This document shows, piece by piece, positions 1-10,799 of a DNA stretch of 64,000 nt (positions are counted from its first letter, which is position 1; each line of letters starts with the position of its first letter). A model generated the notes under the pieces. That model had not been told where the DNA came from, searched no databases, and saw nothing but the letters and a program-made list of their open reading frames with translations. Location of the stretch: NCBI GenBank assembly GCA_948567375.1, contig OX419757.1, forward strand, positions 48,050,001 to 48,114,000. Direction: 5' to 3'. Position numbers and translations under genes: made by a program. The DNA comes from Lunularia cruciata (Eukaryota; Streptophyta; Marchantiopsida; Lunulariales; Lunulariaceae).

Positions 1-87
1 CCTAGATTTAGTGCTTTAATGATCAAAAGCAAAACCACACATAAACAAGGCTTTGGTGGATGAATCCTAAGGTAAGCTCTGTCGGCT
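1..87. other. Flank left of the RLE-LINE
   Basis: No gene is seen. The sequence stops matching the full-length LINE copy near 88, so this is probably the original host flank or another repeat. Confidence 0.4.
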
Positions 88-543
88 AGGAGAGGGAGAG
101 ACGTGAGTGAGATGGGAGAGGAGAGGGAGCGATGTGAGAAGACATATCTATAATTTCTCAAGGCTCTCTAGCATATAGCACTTGAGTGAATAGTTCTATT
201 CTCTGTGTTTTTCCATTTTGGTACCTAGAGTGAAGGCTATGGAAGATTGAGTAGAAAGTAACGAAGACTTTTAGCTTTTTTAGGGTTTAGAGTGATCATT
301 ACATATTGAGAGTGATGAGTAGTGAAATTTTATTTTAATCTCTTGGTTTTCAGATTAAGTTCTATGGGAATTTAGTTTGAAATTTTAGATATAGCAATTG
401 AAAGTTATGAGAGTTTATAGTTTTTAGGGTTTGGAGAGATTATTTTCTTATGTGAATTGGGATGTGAGGAGTTGTGGTTTTGCACATGTGGGGAGATATG
501 GAGAGGAGCATCATGTGTTACTATCATTATTCTTTGGTTAGCC

Positions 544-1655
544 ATGGTTACATCTTTCCATGTGAGGTCGTCTAGAGTAGCTTGGGATACACCATGCCCA
601 ATGTACCATCGACGTTTTACCTCACAAGGAGTAAAGACCCATGTGGAAAGGATGCACAAGGACTATGATTGGACCACTTTTGGACCACTTGGGATGCCCA
701 TGTGAGACGAGCAATCACATCGATAGCAATGACACTCGAGATTACGCGCGCTTCTTCTATCTCTTTGTTGATCGTTCTAGAGATACCGATCGAGTCTTGA
801 GAGTGGTTAGCTTCTCAGGCGGGTTACATTTTGGGGTTATTTGAGACTAGTTTTCCATGTCCACGTCTATTCTATAGGCTACCCCACACTCCATGATGAG
901 GCTAGATAGGTTTTTTGCCTACCACTTGATTATTTGGCATGTGATCCCTTGGACGAGTTAGCATGGTTCCTATTCCTCTTACTCCTTCGATGGTGTCTTT
1001 GTTATGCTAGAGGGGGACGTGCAGAGCATAGAGAGGTGGCTACTAGATTTCATCAATTTTGAGTGGGGATTGGGTGGCCCTTCAGAAGGAGTCTGTTAGG
1101 GCTACATAATTTAAGAGACAAGCATCGCCACAAGATACCACAAAGTCCACTCAATTACAATGGTGTAGGACATTGGGTCAAGCGGGAGAGTTTAGTAGAG
1201 CAACACAAGCACTACACCCTTTGTCTATCGTGAGTCCTATTGATGAGACTATCTCTTCCCTACACTCACTACATCCTATAGCAATAGAGGGACTACCACT
1301 AGAGGTCTTAGATTATCAGCCTAAGTAGCCTTTATGTCTTGATAGGTCACTGTTTGCACAAGCATTGTGCATTGCCCCTTGCCTTTTCTCAGGAGGCTTG
1401 TCAAGGATGGTTTATGAGCACCTTAGAGATTGCTTTTGGGCAGATGATCCTTCTAGTGGTTTTACCGAGTTTTTTCATGTGGCTACAACGGTAGCGAGAG
1501 CAAACATTCCTATGTTTGTTAGTCGGGTGTTAGGTGCTAGTCAACTTCCTGCAATGGAGAATGATCCGGAGAGCATTAGACCTATTGCTATTGGAGAGAT
1601 CTTTTTGTGTTTGGTCAATCATACCATTTTCCTTCAACATCATTCTCACTTTTGA
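544..1655 (+). pseudogene. RLE-LINE ORF, N-terminal part (zinc finger and linker), broken
   Basis: The start at 544 (M-V-T-S) aligns with the start at 51,957 of the full-length copy (M-V-T-P-S-H-V). A C2H2 zinc finger follows about 15 residues in. The full copy has C-X2-C-X11-H-X4-H, but here the second cysteine is tyrosine (C-P-M-Y near 595-606), so the finger is lost. Further on (1,365-1,655) is the conserved stretch before the reverse transcriptase, L-G-A-S-Q-L-P then I-R-P-I-A-I-G-E, the usual lead-in to the fingers domain. Several frameshifts separate these blocks. N-terminal C2H2 fingers of this kind bind DNA in R2-type retrotransposons; that role here is inference. Confidence 0.7.
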
Positions 1656-1766
1656 TAGCACCTCAATCCACATCATTTTGGAGTAGCAACACTTGGAAAA
1701 TGTGATGATATATCTCTAGGCATTAATTCACTCCTAGATATCCATCCGGAGTGGGTCATCCTACTG

Positions 1767-1963
1767 GTGGATGTTGAGAACGCTTTTAATAGTGTCTCAA
1801 GGGCATCCATCTTTAGAGAGCTTAGGGAGGTTGGTGGATCCTTGGCGAGTCTCATTCCTTTTGTGGGGTCTTTTTATGGCTCTCCTGCTTCCCTTTACTA
1901 CCAGCTTGGTGCTTTACAAGAAGGAGTCATCGTCTTGGAGTCAATTGTGGGTACACGTCAAGG
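1767..1963 (+). pseudogene. RLE-LINE reverse transcriptase, motif A side, truncated
   Basis: The frame reads M-D-V-E-N-A-F-N-S-V-S-R, a reverse transcriptase motif A with the catalytic Asp in V-D-V-E-N-A-F. It runs on to V-G-T-R-Q-G, the start of motif B, where the insert begins at 1,964. The frame continues past the junction only by chance. The rest of the enzyme (motif B, the A-D-D box, thumb) lies at 22,169 onward. Confidence 0.75.
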
Positions 1964-4196
1964 TGTCGTGCGTTGTCATACTTTCCTTTTCTCTCTATGG
2001 GAACACATAGGGTGCCTAGCTGTGGAGACTACAGATTAGAGGCTAGAGGTAAACCGTAATGACTTGACAAAACACACATGTGACCCTTATTGCCGGAACC
2101 CTCCTTTCTCAGGACTAATATTCTTGCTATCATGAAGGATAGTACCGGGCAACCTGACCTATCATCACAACATGCACTCCTGGTCTGCTGGTCTTCACTT
2201 CCAACATAACCAAGGAGAAATACACAACACTCCTAGAAGGAAATAATCTGAGCGCAATGCCGGCACACCAATCCAAGCCAACTAGGCGTACAAATAGGCA
2301 TACAAGTACAGAGAGGATCCAATCACAAGAAAAAGGCAACAACTCTATGTACTTTTTGTTGGGAAAGAGCTTTAGAGCCTTTGTGCTCTATCATCAAGCT
2401 CATTCCAACCTGTACTCCAAGCCTCCTCAAATCTGTACTTCAAATCTCAACAAATTCCTACTTCATGTGGGGATTTTCTATGTCATTTTGATGGGGAAAA
2501 GCCTGCAAAGCTCATATGCAAGTAACTATTTCTATATAGCTTGGATTTGAGTGATCTAGGATTCAATGGAAAGCCTGTAAAATAAGCTTTCCAATGATAT
2601 AAAATTCACTTCAATCAGATCACTACAACTCTCCTGAAAATCTCTCAAAGTTGGCCATGGTTTTTCTTGGACTTCACCCTAATTTTGAAATCTTCTTTTT
2701 AGGGTTTGCTCCTGGTTCTTGGCAATTTTCCCCAAATTTCTGATTCAGGAATACACTTGATCCTCAAAAACACTCTGGAAACCTGAAAATCTCAGTCATA
2801 GTCATAGGACATGAGACTTGATATCCAATCAAGATGGAAGGAAAATTTGCTCTCCCGAGCTTATGACAGTATTTTCAGCAGGATGTTTTGCATCAGATCT
2901 CACTCAGCACAGATCTAGAACCACCCAAATTTTCCACAATAGCTGGTTGTGTTTTTCTCTAACCTCCTGCACATTTTCACAGCCTAATCCAACTCCAGTC
3001 TTTAGATGAGGATCAATTCCTGAGCTGGGCTAACTTGTGAGCTCTACAGACCAAGGTATACTTGATCCAAGATCCTGATTTCTCTATTTGAAGAATTCAC
3101 ATGAAAATTGCACAAAGATGAGCTAAACCTATCCACCACCAACTCTAGAAATTTTCATGAGGAAATTCGAACTGCAACTTGGGGAGTGACCAAAACTCCA
3201 AACCTGATCATTAGCTCTTCTCCAACAACTTACATCCCATAAGCTTCAACTTCAATCAATTGAATCTGATTTGAGATTGACTCAAAACTGGAATTTATTT
3301 CGCTCAGTACTGTAAAAAAATTATCTTCTCTTCAATCCCACTGACAGATAGTGAAAAGGTCTCAAGAAACTTCCTCAATTGACTACTTTGTGCTCTTGGG
3401 TATCAATTCAACCCCCCTTCACTCAATTGATCATATCCCTCTCATACTCAGCTCAAATCGAGGGATTTCTGTCTGCAAATTGTAGCCTGTTGTCTCCTCT
3501 TTTCAACCATGTCTTCCATTCCTTGAATTCTCTCCCCAAACTCCCCTGATGGTCGAAAAACTCTCGACTTTCCCCTTGAGACTCAAGTTCTTGCACATTT
3601 GTCTTTTACTCTTTTTACTTTTTGACAAATGGACCCCACAACTCCACCTTGAAGCTTATGAGCAAAATTTTAGTCATTCCCCAACTATAGAAGAACATAA
3701 ATTTTCAAGTCCCAGACATTCTCATAAATAAGCACCGGAAAGACGATAAGATCTGGGTTTCCCATCACCGACTCCACAAACACCACCCCAAAACGTGCTA
3801 CCAACCAATCCCGTAAGTCGTCACGGTGTAAAATCTGAAGCCTGATGAGAAAAGGATTCAAGAGTGGCAGATCGGGAGCATGGGACATCTCATGCTTGAA
3901 TCTTTCCTCCGATGATCTAACACTCGCTCTCTACTAGAACTCTCTCCCAACTTCCTTCTCTCCTCAAGACTCTCCAAACTAAAACACACCCGTCTCTCTA
4001 CTCATCCTCATCTTTATTCATCAGATCCCTCAAACATGATAAGATTGTAACCCATGTGGCCAATCACATACATGTACATAGATGGCTCACATGGCAACAT
4101 CTCATCCGTCGGAACTAGCATGCAACCTACCCCACTAACATGGAGATAAACTATGATAAGTTGCTTTTTACGGGCTATGCAAACCACAACACGACA
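1964..4196. repeat. 2.2-kb LTR-like repeat with inverted ends
   Basis: The block begins TGTCGTGCGTTGT and ends ACAACACGACA, so its ends are inverted repeats with TG...CA termini. The part from about 3,480 to 4,196 is clearly related to 26,830-27,380 plus 31,711-31,901, which ends in the similar CACAACACAACA. A short patch near 2,165 resembles 21,025. There is no convincing coding frame. It may be a solo LTR or a non-autonomous element placed at the tip of the PHD-Gypsy 3' LTR. Its exact left edge is uncertain because the last bases of that LTR (ACGACA) would read the same way. Confidence 0.5.
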
Positions 4197-4850
4197 GCAT
4201 ATATACATTGCTACAAACAAACATTGTTGTCAACATCATACACTATAGAAGTGCAACTCACACATAAGTCATACATAAACTCTAAAGTGCTATAATAATC
4301 AGATCGTTTACAATTTGAATCAACTAAACACAGATCAATACTTGATCTGATCCTCAACAACTTGCCAATAACAAGGCACTAATTACAGTCAAGCCATACT
4401 CATTCTAGCTAAGAGAATCCAGGTGACACTTGCTAGCTTTCTATCCACTCTAGCTAGGAACTTGAAGGCTTAACATCAAAGAAATGAGCTCTTTGGCGCT
4501 GCACTTCCAAGGTATACTCCTGATTTTGACCTAGGTCTTATCCCAACGGTCTCGCTGATGGCACCACACCCAACGGTGTGGATGGTGCAAGTGACGGTGG
4601 GCCTCACCACAAAGTCAATACCCTAAACACAAAATCTGACCATCAAAAAGTAGTCTATGAGTAATTGCCAAAATGCCTCTAACTGCTATCACTAGAACTC
4701 TAGTGTCCGAGCAATCCAGATGCACACTACAAATGGCGTGACAGCTGTTGTGTGTATAAACATCACTACACAACATACATTGTCGTCAACATCATATACT
4801 ATAGAAGCAAAACTCACACATAAGTCATACATAAACTCTAAAGTCCCACA
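4197..4850 (-). repeat. PHD-Gypsy 3' LTR-like block (copy A)
   Basis: On the minus strand the block starts TGTGGGACTTTAGAG right after a purine-rich tract. It has the same layout as 60,323-60,981: a segment of about 107 bp, then about 445 bp starting TGTCACGCC (near 4,743), then the 107-bp segment again. The central part also matches 21,721-22,168 and, in the other orientation, 59,146 onward. It lies at the 3' end of the minus-strand PHD-Gypsy, as a 3' LTR would. The left end (GTATATATGC) is interrupted by the 1,964-4,196 repeat. Confidence 0.6.
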
Positions 4851-4862
4851 ATTGCCCCCTAG
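4851..4862 (-). other. Polypurine tract of PHD-Gypsy copy 1
   Basis: The minus strand reads CTAGGGGGCAAT directly before the TGTGG start of the LTR-like block. The same tract is present at the second copy (about 60,982-60,993). This is the expected place and composition for the plus-strand primer of an LTR retrotransposon. Confidence 0.55.
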
Positions 4863-5018
4863 TTGGCAGTTAGGTCCCTCTAACTCCAGATAGCCATCTA
4901 CTCCAAGTATATGGTATACCCTATGATGGGCAAAGATCAAGAGGCCGGGTGGTATGGAGCCCCGTCGTTAGTTGCATGTCTGCAATCTATACCATATAAA
5001 TGATGAACTAGCTATAGG

Positions 5019-5057
5019 TCAAGTACATCTAGGACATAACCACTATCCTTGAGGGGA
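5019..5057 (-). pseudogene. C-terminal end of the PHD finger of PHD-Gypsy copy 1
   Basis: The minus strand encodes W-L-C-P-R-C-T followed by a stop, the last Cys pair of a PHD finger. The rest of the finger lies across the X insertion at 8,751-8,842. A stop replaces the residue before the Trp, and about 10 bp are missing compared with the second copy at 61,150. The end R-C-T-stop is shared by both copies, so it is the true C-terminus of the polyprotein. Confidence 0.7.
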
Positions 5058-5445
5058 TGTGGTGCCTACATTTTTTGTTTTTTGTTTTTTATTATCATTT
5101 GGAGAAGAAGTAAGAAAAGAAAGCTAAATTGCAAAAGAAGAATGGACGGGAGTATCTTCAGAGGAAATCTGATGATGGAGGTACTCAAGAGAGGAGTACA
5201 AAGAAAGAAGTCCGAAGAGCATTGTCTTTGGATTGAGAAGCAAAGTCCGATATGAAGACCGTCTAACAACCTTAGTATGTGGCAAGAAAGTACACTTCAA
5301 GAAATGGCAGAGGCAGAAGAAGCATGTCTTGACAATGATAGGATGGCAACATGCAGAAGAAGGGGAAGTCGATTTTGAAATTGACCAAAGAATGACTGCA
5401 ATTTGGGGTAATATAAAATTATGATTTTGCAAGGACAAGTTGAAT

Positions 5446-7965
5446 ATGTCAAGTAGATTTCCTATCCCTCTGAGTAGTCGTCCTATAGTAATGGGTGTCA
5501 AGAAGCCAATTGAGAGTGGAATTTTCCAAAATCCAGAAGGGGTTAGAGTGTCTCATCTAGGAGAAGGAATAGTTTTCCAGTGTCAAAGAATGAGAGAGCA
5601 GATCATAAAGAAGGTCACAAATGCTCTAGCAGTGCAAAGTTTCACAATTTGTAGGTTGGACATCGTAGCAAGAATTGAAGTCTTGCATAGACTTTGTATT
5701 ACTTTCTTAGCATGGAACTGGAATTTTAGTTTCCCAAGAGTCATGGTAGAGATAGCTGCCAGTAATTGCGAGGAAGGCCTTGAAGTCGAGGAGAAGAGAG
5801 GAAATCCAGCTCAATGGACTGAGTCGGATTGGAGGTTAGTGTTGGGGAAGGAAGCAGGAGAACCAACGGGGATCACATGCTATTGGAAGTGTGATGTTGC
5901 AGAGGAGAGGGTGGACATACAAAATATGTTCTTTGCTCCGTGCACAACTAATGGTTACAAGGTGGAGTCCTATTGGGACCCGATTATCAAAAGTATTGTG
6001 GGGATGATAATGGCCATGTTCAAACCAGAACAAACGACTTATGTGAATATGCAGCATGCGGTCCTTTTCCACCAGATGTTTGCAAGAGTGAAGGCGAATT
6101 GGGCAAAGTGTTTTCACCAACAAACGAGGCGGATGGTGGTCAATTAGAGGACAGGTTTGCCTCCACATTATTTCTCATTGTTTGCAGCACACTTCTACTT
6201 TGGGTTGAACTTGCCGACAGTAGAGGAGAGGCGTCACATGGTGTAGCATTTCCATCCTGATTTGAGACAGGAAGCGGATGAAGAAGAGCAACAATATATG
6301 GCACACCTACGAGCTAGTGATGATCACTTCTTGAGGAAGGGATAATAGAAGAGAGAAGAAGTCACAAGCCCGAAGAAGAAGAAGCACAATAAACCCAAAG
6401 AAGCAAAGTCACCTCCAGCACAAAGGAAGACCCAAAGATGGGTTTTGCAGAGTAAGAAGATGAAGAAAGAGCACCGTCGGAAACCAAGTCTGAAGGGGAG
6501 ACAAAGTCTTGAGGAGAGGACTTAAAAGAAGACAAATTCACTTTACAAAGTGAGGAATCCAGAAGCAAGAGTGAGGGTGAACACAAGGTTTAGCAATTGG
6601 TTGGAGTGGGTGAAGCTTATCATGCGATGATTGATAGTGTACAAGGAAAGACAAATCATTGTGTAGCTCTGGTTGTGGAAGAGAAGGAGGCTGAAAGACA
6701 AAAAGAGTATCTTGCGGGGCCAAGTTCAGTAGGTAAGGAAGAAGGAAGCTTGGAAGTAGTGTCTCTGAAGATACAAAGATCAAGACTTTGGCAAAAGGAG
6801 CCAATGGAAGAGGCAAAGTACAAAGATGGGGCCGAAGACGAGGAGAACTTTGGCAGAATACAATATCTATCAAAGTTGTCAGTCCATTGTTGGAATTGTT
6901 GAAGGAGCACCAAAAGGTAAATCCCCAAGATTGTATGAAGGTGATAAGTGAGTTGCAGGTGGTGAAGTATTTGCTTGTTCAAGTGAAGGGTTTGCATGAG
7001 CGTGTAACCCAAAGAGATAAGGAAGTTGAAGAACTTCGGTGGATGTGGTCTTGAAGAAGAAGACTTTCGAGAAGTTGCAAGAGAGTTTTGAGTCAAGATG
7101 TAAGGAAATGTAGAAGCAAGCCAAAGAATTGAAAGAGCATGCAATGTTGCTGACCAAGATGAAAGAGGAGGTCAGTGATGTGCGCATCAAGAGTACTCAT
7201 ATGAAGGCAGTGGCCACAATAATGGAGCAGGAATTAGAAAACTTGAGGAAGAGTGCAGCCGGGAAGGATCAAGCATGGTAGAGAGAGCTAGCAGGCAGGC
7301 ATCAAGAAGAAGAAAGATTGCGCAAGCTGGTACAAAGTGCTTAGTTACAAAGTTCTCAATATACGGAGGAGAAGAAGATGCTTGCTGTTGATTACAAAGA
7401 TGAGTTGAAGATGTACCGCAAAGAGTTGAAGGCAGAGCAATCTTGAGGTTATGAGTCGGAATCAGTAGGAGAAGTTGTAGGAAAGTTGCAAGCAATTTTG
7501 AGCACAGAGGCTGAAGGAAGGTTGGAAGAAGTACATCTATACAAGTTAAAGTTGCTTGTGCAGGAAACTTGGAAGAGGAAAGCCAAAGATGTGGATATGA
7601 ACACTTTAAGAGAGCAAGTAGATTGGAAGATGTTAGAAGTAGGAAAAAATGTCAGTCTTTGATTAGAGTTAGTCAAGTCAGAGTTAGAGAGAATTAGGAG
7701 TATTGTGACAGAGGAGAGGAAGTCCAATGTTGCAGAAGTTGGAATTCAGGTGTCATCGGACTTATTATTCGAGACATTAGAGAAGAGTGGGTCAGGAGAT
7801 AAGGAGATAGAAGGGTTACTCTTGAGCTCAATTGTAGTTCCTAGTGTAGAAGTAGTAGAAATAGTGAATGATTTGGTAGAATTAGATATACCTAAAGAAG
7901 GAGAAGTGATAGGAAGATCAACGGGTTTGAAAGCCAATGAAGAAGTAGACATCAGATCGGAGTAG
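5446..7965 (+). pseudogene. Element X protein, copy 1, broken
   Basis: I do not recognise this family. The start M-S-S-R-F-P-I-P-L-S-S is conserved in all three X copies (33,409 and, on minus, 31,146), as is the end E-E-V-D-I-R-S-E before the stop. The frame spanned about 840 codons. The N-terminal third is globular and Trp-rich, with F-L-A-W-N-W-N near 5,707 and W-R-L-V-L-G near 5,830. A Lys/Glu-rich low-complexity zone follows, then a long predicted coiled coil. Frame is intact only to 6,147 and then broken by stops and shifts. It has no transposase, integrase or reverse transcriptase motif that I can see. A gag-like structural role is a guess. Confidence 0.6.
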
Positions 7966-8748
7966 TAACAGATTTGAGATTTGAAGAGGCAGATATGAAG
8001 AGTTGCATTGTTAGTTTGGATCTATAGGTTAGAAGAGTTGTTGTAGAATGGTACTTTTGTTAGTAACTATTGTTTGCTTCACTATTTAAAGAGTGGCATT
8101 TGTAGTCGGTTGTTGTTCAATATTCATATTTCTGAAGATAGATAAAGTGAAGTGTTGTTTTCAGTGCTCGTCGCTTGAGCTTGATTTGAGTATCAACTTT
8201 GTGTCTATGTTTGTGAGTGTGTGGAGAAATTCATAGTGTTTGTTGGATGCTGGATTTTGCAGCCTTGGTCTTCAATTTGTGTGTTTGATCCTAAGTGAAG
8301 TGCAATTAGAGCAATGCCTTGACAGATTTGAGAGGAATTGTAGTGTTGGTAGTATTCTACATTTATGAGTGCAGTGAAAAGTTGATGTGAAGCAATTTTG
8401 ATCAAGGAAGTTGTGCCTTCAATGGAGGGGTGGAACAAAATTTTGAGGCAAAGTCATTTTGTAGTGAAGTGCCGTCTTTGGAAGAATCTGAATCATTACA
8501 ATCAAGATTTTGTTTGGATAGAATTTGCTATGTTGTGATTAAAGAATGTGCATTCGTGACAAGTTGTCAAGATTGTGAGCTTGTTACTCTCTTCTGGGTG
8601 TGGTTTCTACCTGAGAGATTAAAGATGCAACCAAGAAGAACTACATTGTTACTTTGCTTCATATTTGACCAATTATGACTAGTATCTCTACGGGAACAAA
8701 CTTTACTTACCCAATTACTGCAAAAGTGATATTTTCCATGTTGTTACA
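7966..8748 (+). other. Element X 3' untranslated part, copy 1
   Basis: No frame is seen, yet the segment is well conserved with 35,971-36,765 and, inverted, 27,764-28,563. Shared blocks include the final CTTTACTTACCCAATTAC near 8,702 and the terminal TTGTYACA. Such conservation outside coding sequence suggests the ends and this region matter for mobility, as for an LTR or transposon end. Confidence 0.5.
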
Positions 8749-8750
8749 AG

Positions 8751-9422
8751 GGAGGAGTCATACATGCCATATGTTATCCTCTCAAACAACTATCACACAC
8801 TAACATAGTAACAGCTCCACTAGAAGAGCCACATAACATACACCTCAAGCCTGCACGTACAAGTGCCAAACTTGGGTCCATAGTACCATCAATGTTTAAG
8901 AGGTAGCATGGTGCACAATTGTGCACATGATCCTTCCAGACAACACCATCACGTCCTTCCAACACAAGGACTCCAGATGCCAAAACCACATGCATTCTTA
9001 AGATAGTGCGGCATGTCAAAACATCAAGTGTCATTGGTGTTGTCTGTTGTGGATATACATAGTCTCCTGGATGAAATTGACGGATTGAGGGTTTATAACC
9101 TCCTCCTTGAATGGTAGCATAGCGTAAGGTATCTCTATGCTGAGCAATTGCCAAGTTCTTAAAGGCCATCAACATCACTCTCCAAAAGATCTTTGCACGC
9201 TGAGAACATGCACTCATCCATACATCTAGATCATCCAAGTCCAAAACTACAATAGCATCTTGAAGAATGGCTACAAGTAAATTTGGATCTTGTCCATAGA
9301 GTAGAAATTAAGGAGAGAAGGATGCTAAGGAGGCTTGCCGGGTGAACCAATAGCCCATGGCCAACCAAGGTAAATGGAGATTCCAATCTCCCAACTGGCC
9401 TTTTTGCAAACCATACTTTCAT
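8751..9422 (-). pseudogene. PHD-Gypsy integrase C-terminus with PHD finger, copy 1
   Basis: The frame runs from the integrase tail through F-H-P-G-D-Y-V-Y, the usual C-terminal integrase motif of Gypsy elements, to a segment S-G-V-L-V-L-E-G-R-D-G and then a Cys/His cluster. That cluster is C-M-L-C (8,831-8,842), then C-D-S-C-L-R-G, a stop where the second copy has Trp, then H-M-A-C (Cys at 8,762-8,764). The spacing C-X2-C-X11-C-X2-C-X4-H-X2-C and the following M-T-P-P fit a PHD finger, whose last Cys pair lies at 5,019-5,057. PHD fingers read histone H3 tails, so a role in choosing the insertion site is a reasonable inference. The frame is shifted near 9,240. Confidence 0.75.
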
Positions 9423-9493
9423 AATGCTCTCTTCATCGTCTGAACCACTCTCTCTACTAAGCCATCTGCCTCATGGTGATCTTGAGATGTAGT

Positions 9494-9832
9494 TCAATGA
9501 TCAATCAATGCCTTATCACACAAGACCATAAAATCCCCCAAGAACTTTGTACCCTGATCAGTCAAAACCTCAGTTGGTGCACCAAAATGACTAAGAACTA
9601 GATCCAGGAATAAGTAAGTTATCCCTTCATTAGACATATCAAGAAGTGCCACCAACTCAATCCACTTGGAGAAGTGCTCCACCATCACCAAAACATACCA
9701 ATGATATCTCACAATCAGCGGTAAAGGTCTAGCAAAGTCCAAACTCCAATGGTAACCCAATCCCATGGTAGGTAATGGGTGTAACTGTGGCATAGGAGCA
9801 TTGAATGATGCTCTAACTTGGTTACAAACCAC
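9494..9832 (-). pseudogene. PHD-Gypsy integrase core, copy 1
   Basis: The translation shows the linker after the zinc-binding domain (V-C-N-Q-V-R-A), then P-L-P-T-M-G-L-G-Y-H-W-S-L-D-F, with the first catalytic Asp, V-M-V-E-H-F-S-K-W-I-E, and F-G-A-P-T-E-V-L-T-D-Q-G-T, with the second Asp. This is the D,D(35)E integrase core of Ty3/Gypsy elements. The catalytic Glu region is beyond the end of this open frame. It would insert the element's DNA into the chromosome, but this copy is broken. Confidence 0.8.
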
Positions 9833-10317
9833 ACATTTGGCAACAAACTATATCGGTCTGCATACTATGCCACCAATAATGACTCTAGAGTAAGCTATAT
9901 GTATGCTTTACTCCAAAATGTCCTAGCTCCTCATGAGCATGATGGACCAACTGTGGTTTCTAAGATGGAACAATTACTACTCGCACTCTACCATCTTCCC
10001 ATACACGCAAAAGGTGTCTATCTTCAAATCTAAAATTGTCTGGCTTGCTGAAGGACACAATCTCTCTCCTTGGCCCAAATTGTGCCACCCACAACACCTA
10101 TGTAAAGATAGTCCATCACTAAGACATCACCATGAATGTCTTGCTGAACTATACCAATATCTTTACTCTCTGTATCTATGACCTCAATGACTCCTCTTGT
10201 ATGCATTGAGAGAGATACCACCAAAGTCTCAAAAAATATACATAGAAAGGCCGATGCATGCCACCCTAGCACCATCTTCTCATCTATCTCACCATGCCAA
10301 CGTGCTTTGGTCTGATC

Positions 10318-10620
10318 CTACTGGCTGGAACATGGGTTTCTACTCAACCTATTTTTATCATGGTTCACCACTCTAGGTTTGTGAACAACCATGAAATCAT
10401 ACTCATATAAAATCAAAGCCCATTGTCCAAGCTTCCCTAAAAGCTTGTCGGATTCCATCGACCACTTCAACGGTTGATGATCAATGATGAGAGTGAAGGG
10501 GTTACCAAATATGTAACATCGCAAATGTGCTAATGCCCAAATTGCTACCAAGCACTCTCCCTCATAAAAACTATACTTCACCTCTACTGAATGGTTGGAG
10601 CAACTAGCATAGGCCACCAC
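10318..10620 (-). pseudogene. PHD-Gypsy RNase H, copy 1
   Basis: Residues V-A-Y-A-S-C-S-N-H, Y-S-F-Y-E-G-E-C-L-V-A-I-W-A and I-I-D-H-Q-P-L-K-W are the standard RNase H landmarks of Ty3/Gypsy polyproteins; the Glu of E-G-E-C and the Asp of D-H are catalytic. A tether K-L-G-Q-W-A-L-I-L follows and ends L-S-R-N-P. The same segment is present in the second copy at about 62,780-63,130. The upstream part of the domain is out of frame. Confidence 0.8.
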
Positions 10621-10799
10621 AAACTCCTTCCTCCCATCATCATGCTAGGTGAGCACTACTCCAAGCCCCTACATACTCCAAGCAGTATGAACCTAAAATG
10701 GTTGTCCTCTAATCGGTCTTCTCAAAATAGGAGAAGATGTCAACCTTTCCTTGAGCTTTACAAAAGCTCTCTCTTGCTTATCTCCCTAATGCCACTCAT

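Larger units (their letters stand above)
88..1963 (+). mobile_element. RLE-type non-LTR retrotransposon, 5' half (copy 1)
   Basis: This is the 5' half of a non-LTR retrotransposon. It holds the 5' leader (about 88-543), an N-terminal zinc-finger region, a linker, and the reverse transcriptase up to the residues G-T-R-Q-G. It stops at 1,963, and the missing half restarts at 22,169 with G-D-P-L, the next residues of the same motif. The leader matches the full-length minus-strand copy (48,737-52,396) from about 88 onward, including the stretch before the start codon. Both halves together are about 3.7 kb, the length of that full copy. The frame is broken by stops and shifts, so the copy is dead. 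The 5' boundary is approximate. Confidence 0.8.
5058..8748 (+). mobile_element. Element X, copy 1 (TG...CA, no LTRs)
   Basis: The element begins TGTGGTGCCTACA and ends TTGTTACA. The flanks GGGGA (5,053-5,057) and AGGGA (8,749-8,753) form a nearly perfect 5-bp target duplication, and the empty site can be seen in the second PHD-Gypsy near 61,195. Two other copies (27,764-31,574 and 32,990-36,765) share both ends, the single long frame and a 3' untranslated part of about 780 bp. No terminal direct repeat was found inside. It could be a very long solo LTR with its own gene, or a new non-autonomous element with short inverted ends. Confidence 0.75.

Noticed and set aside
544-705. Working zinc finger in LINE copy 1
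   Set aside because: The second cysteine is tyrosine; only the full-length copy keeps the finger.
5058-8748. Element X as a DNA transposon with transposase
   Set aside because: No D,D,E or other transposase motif is visible, and the inverted ends are short and imperfect; kept as unclassified.
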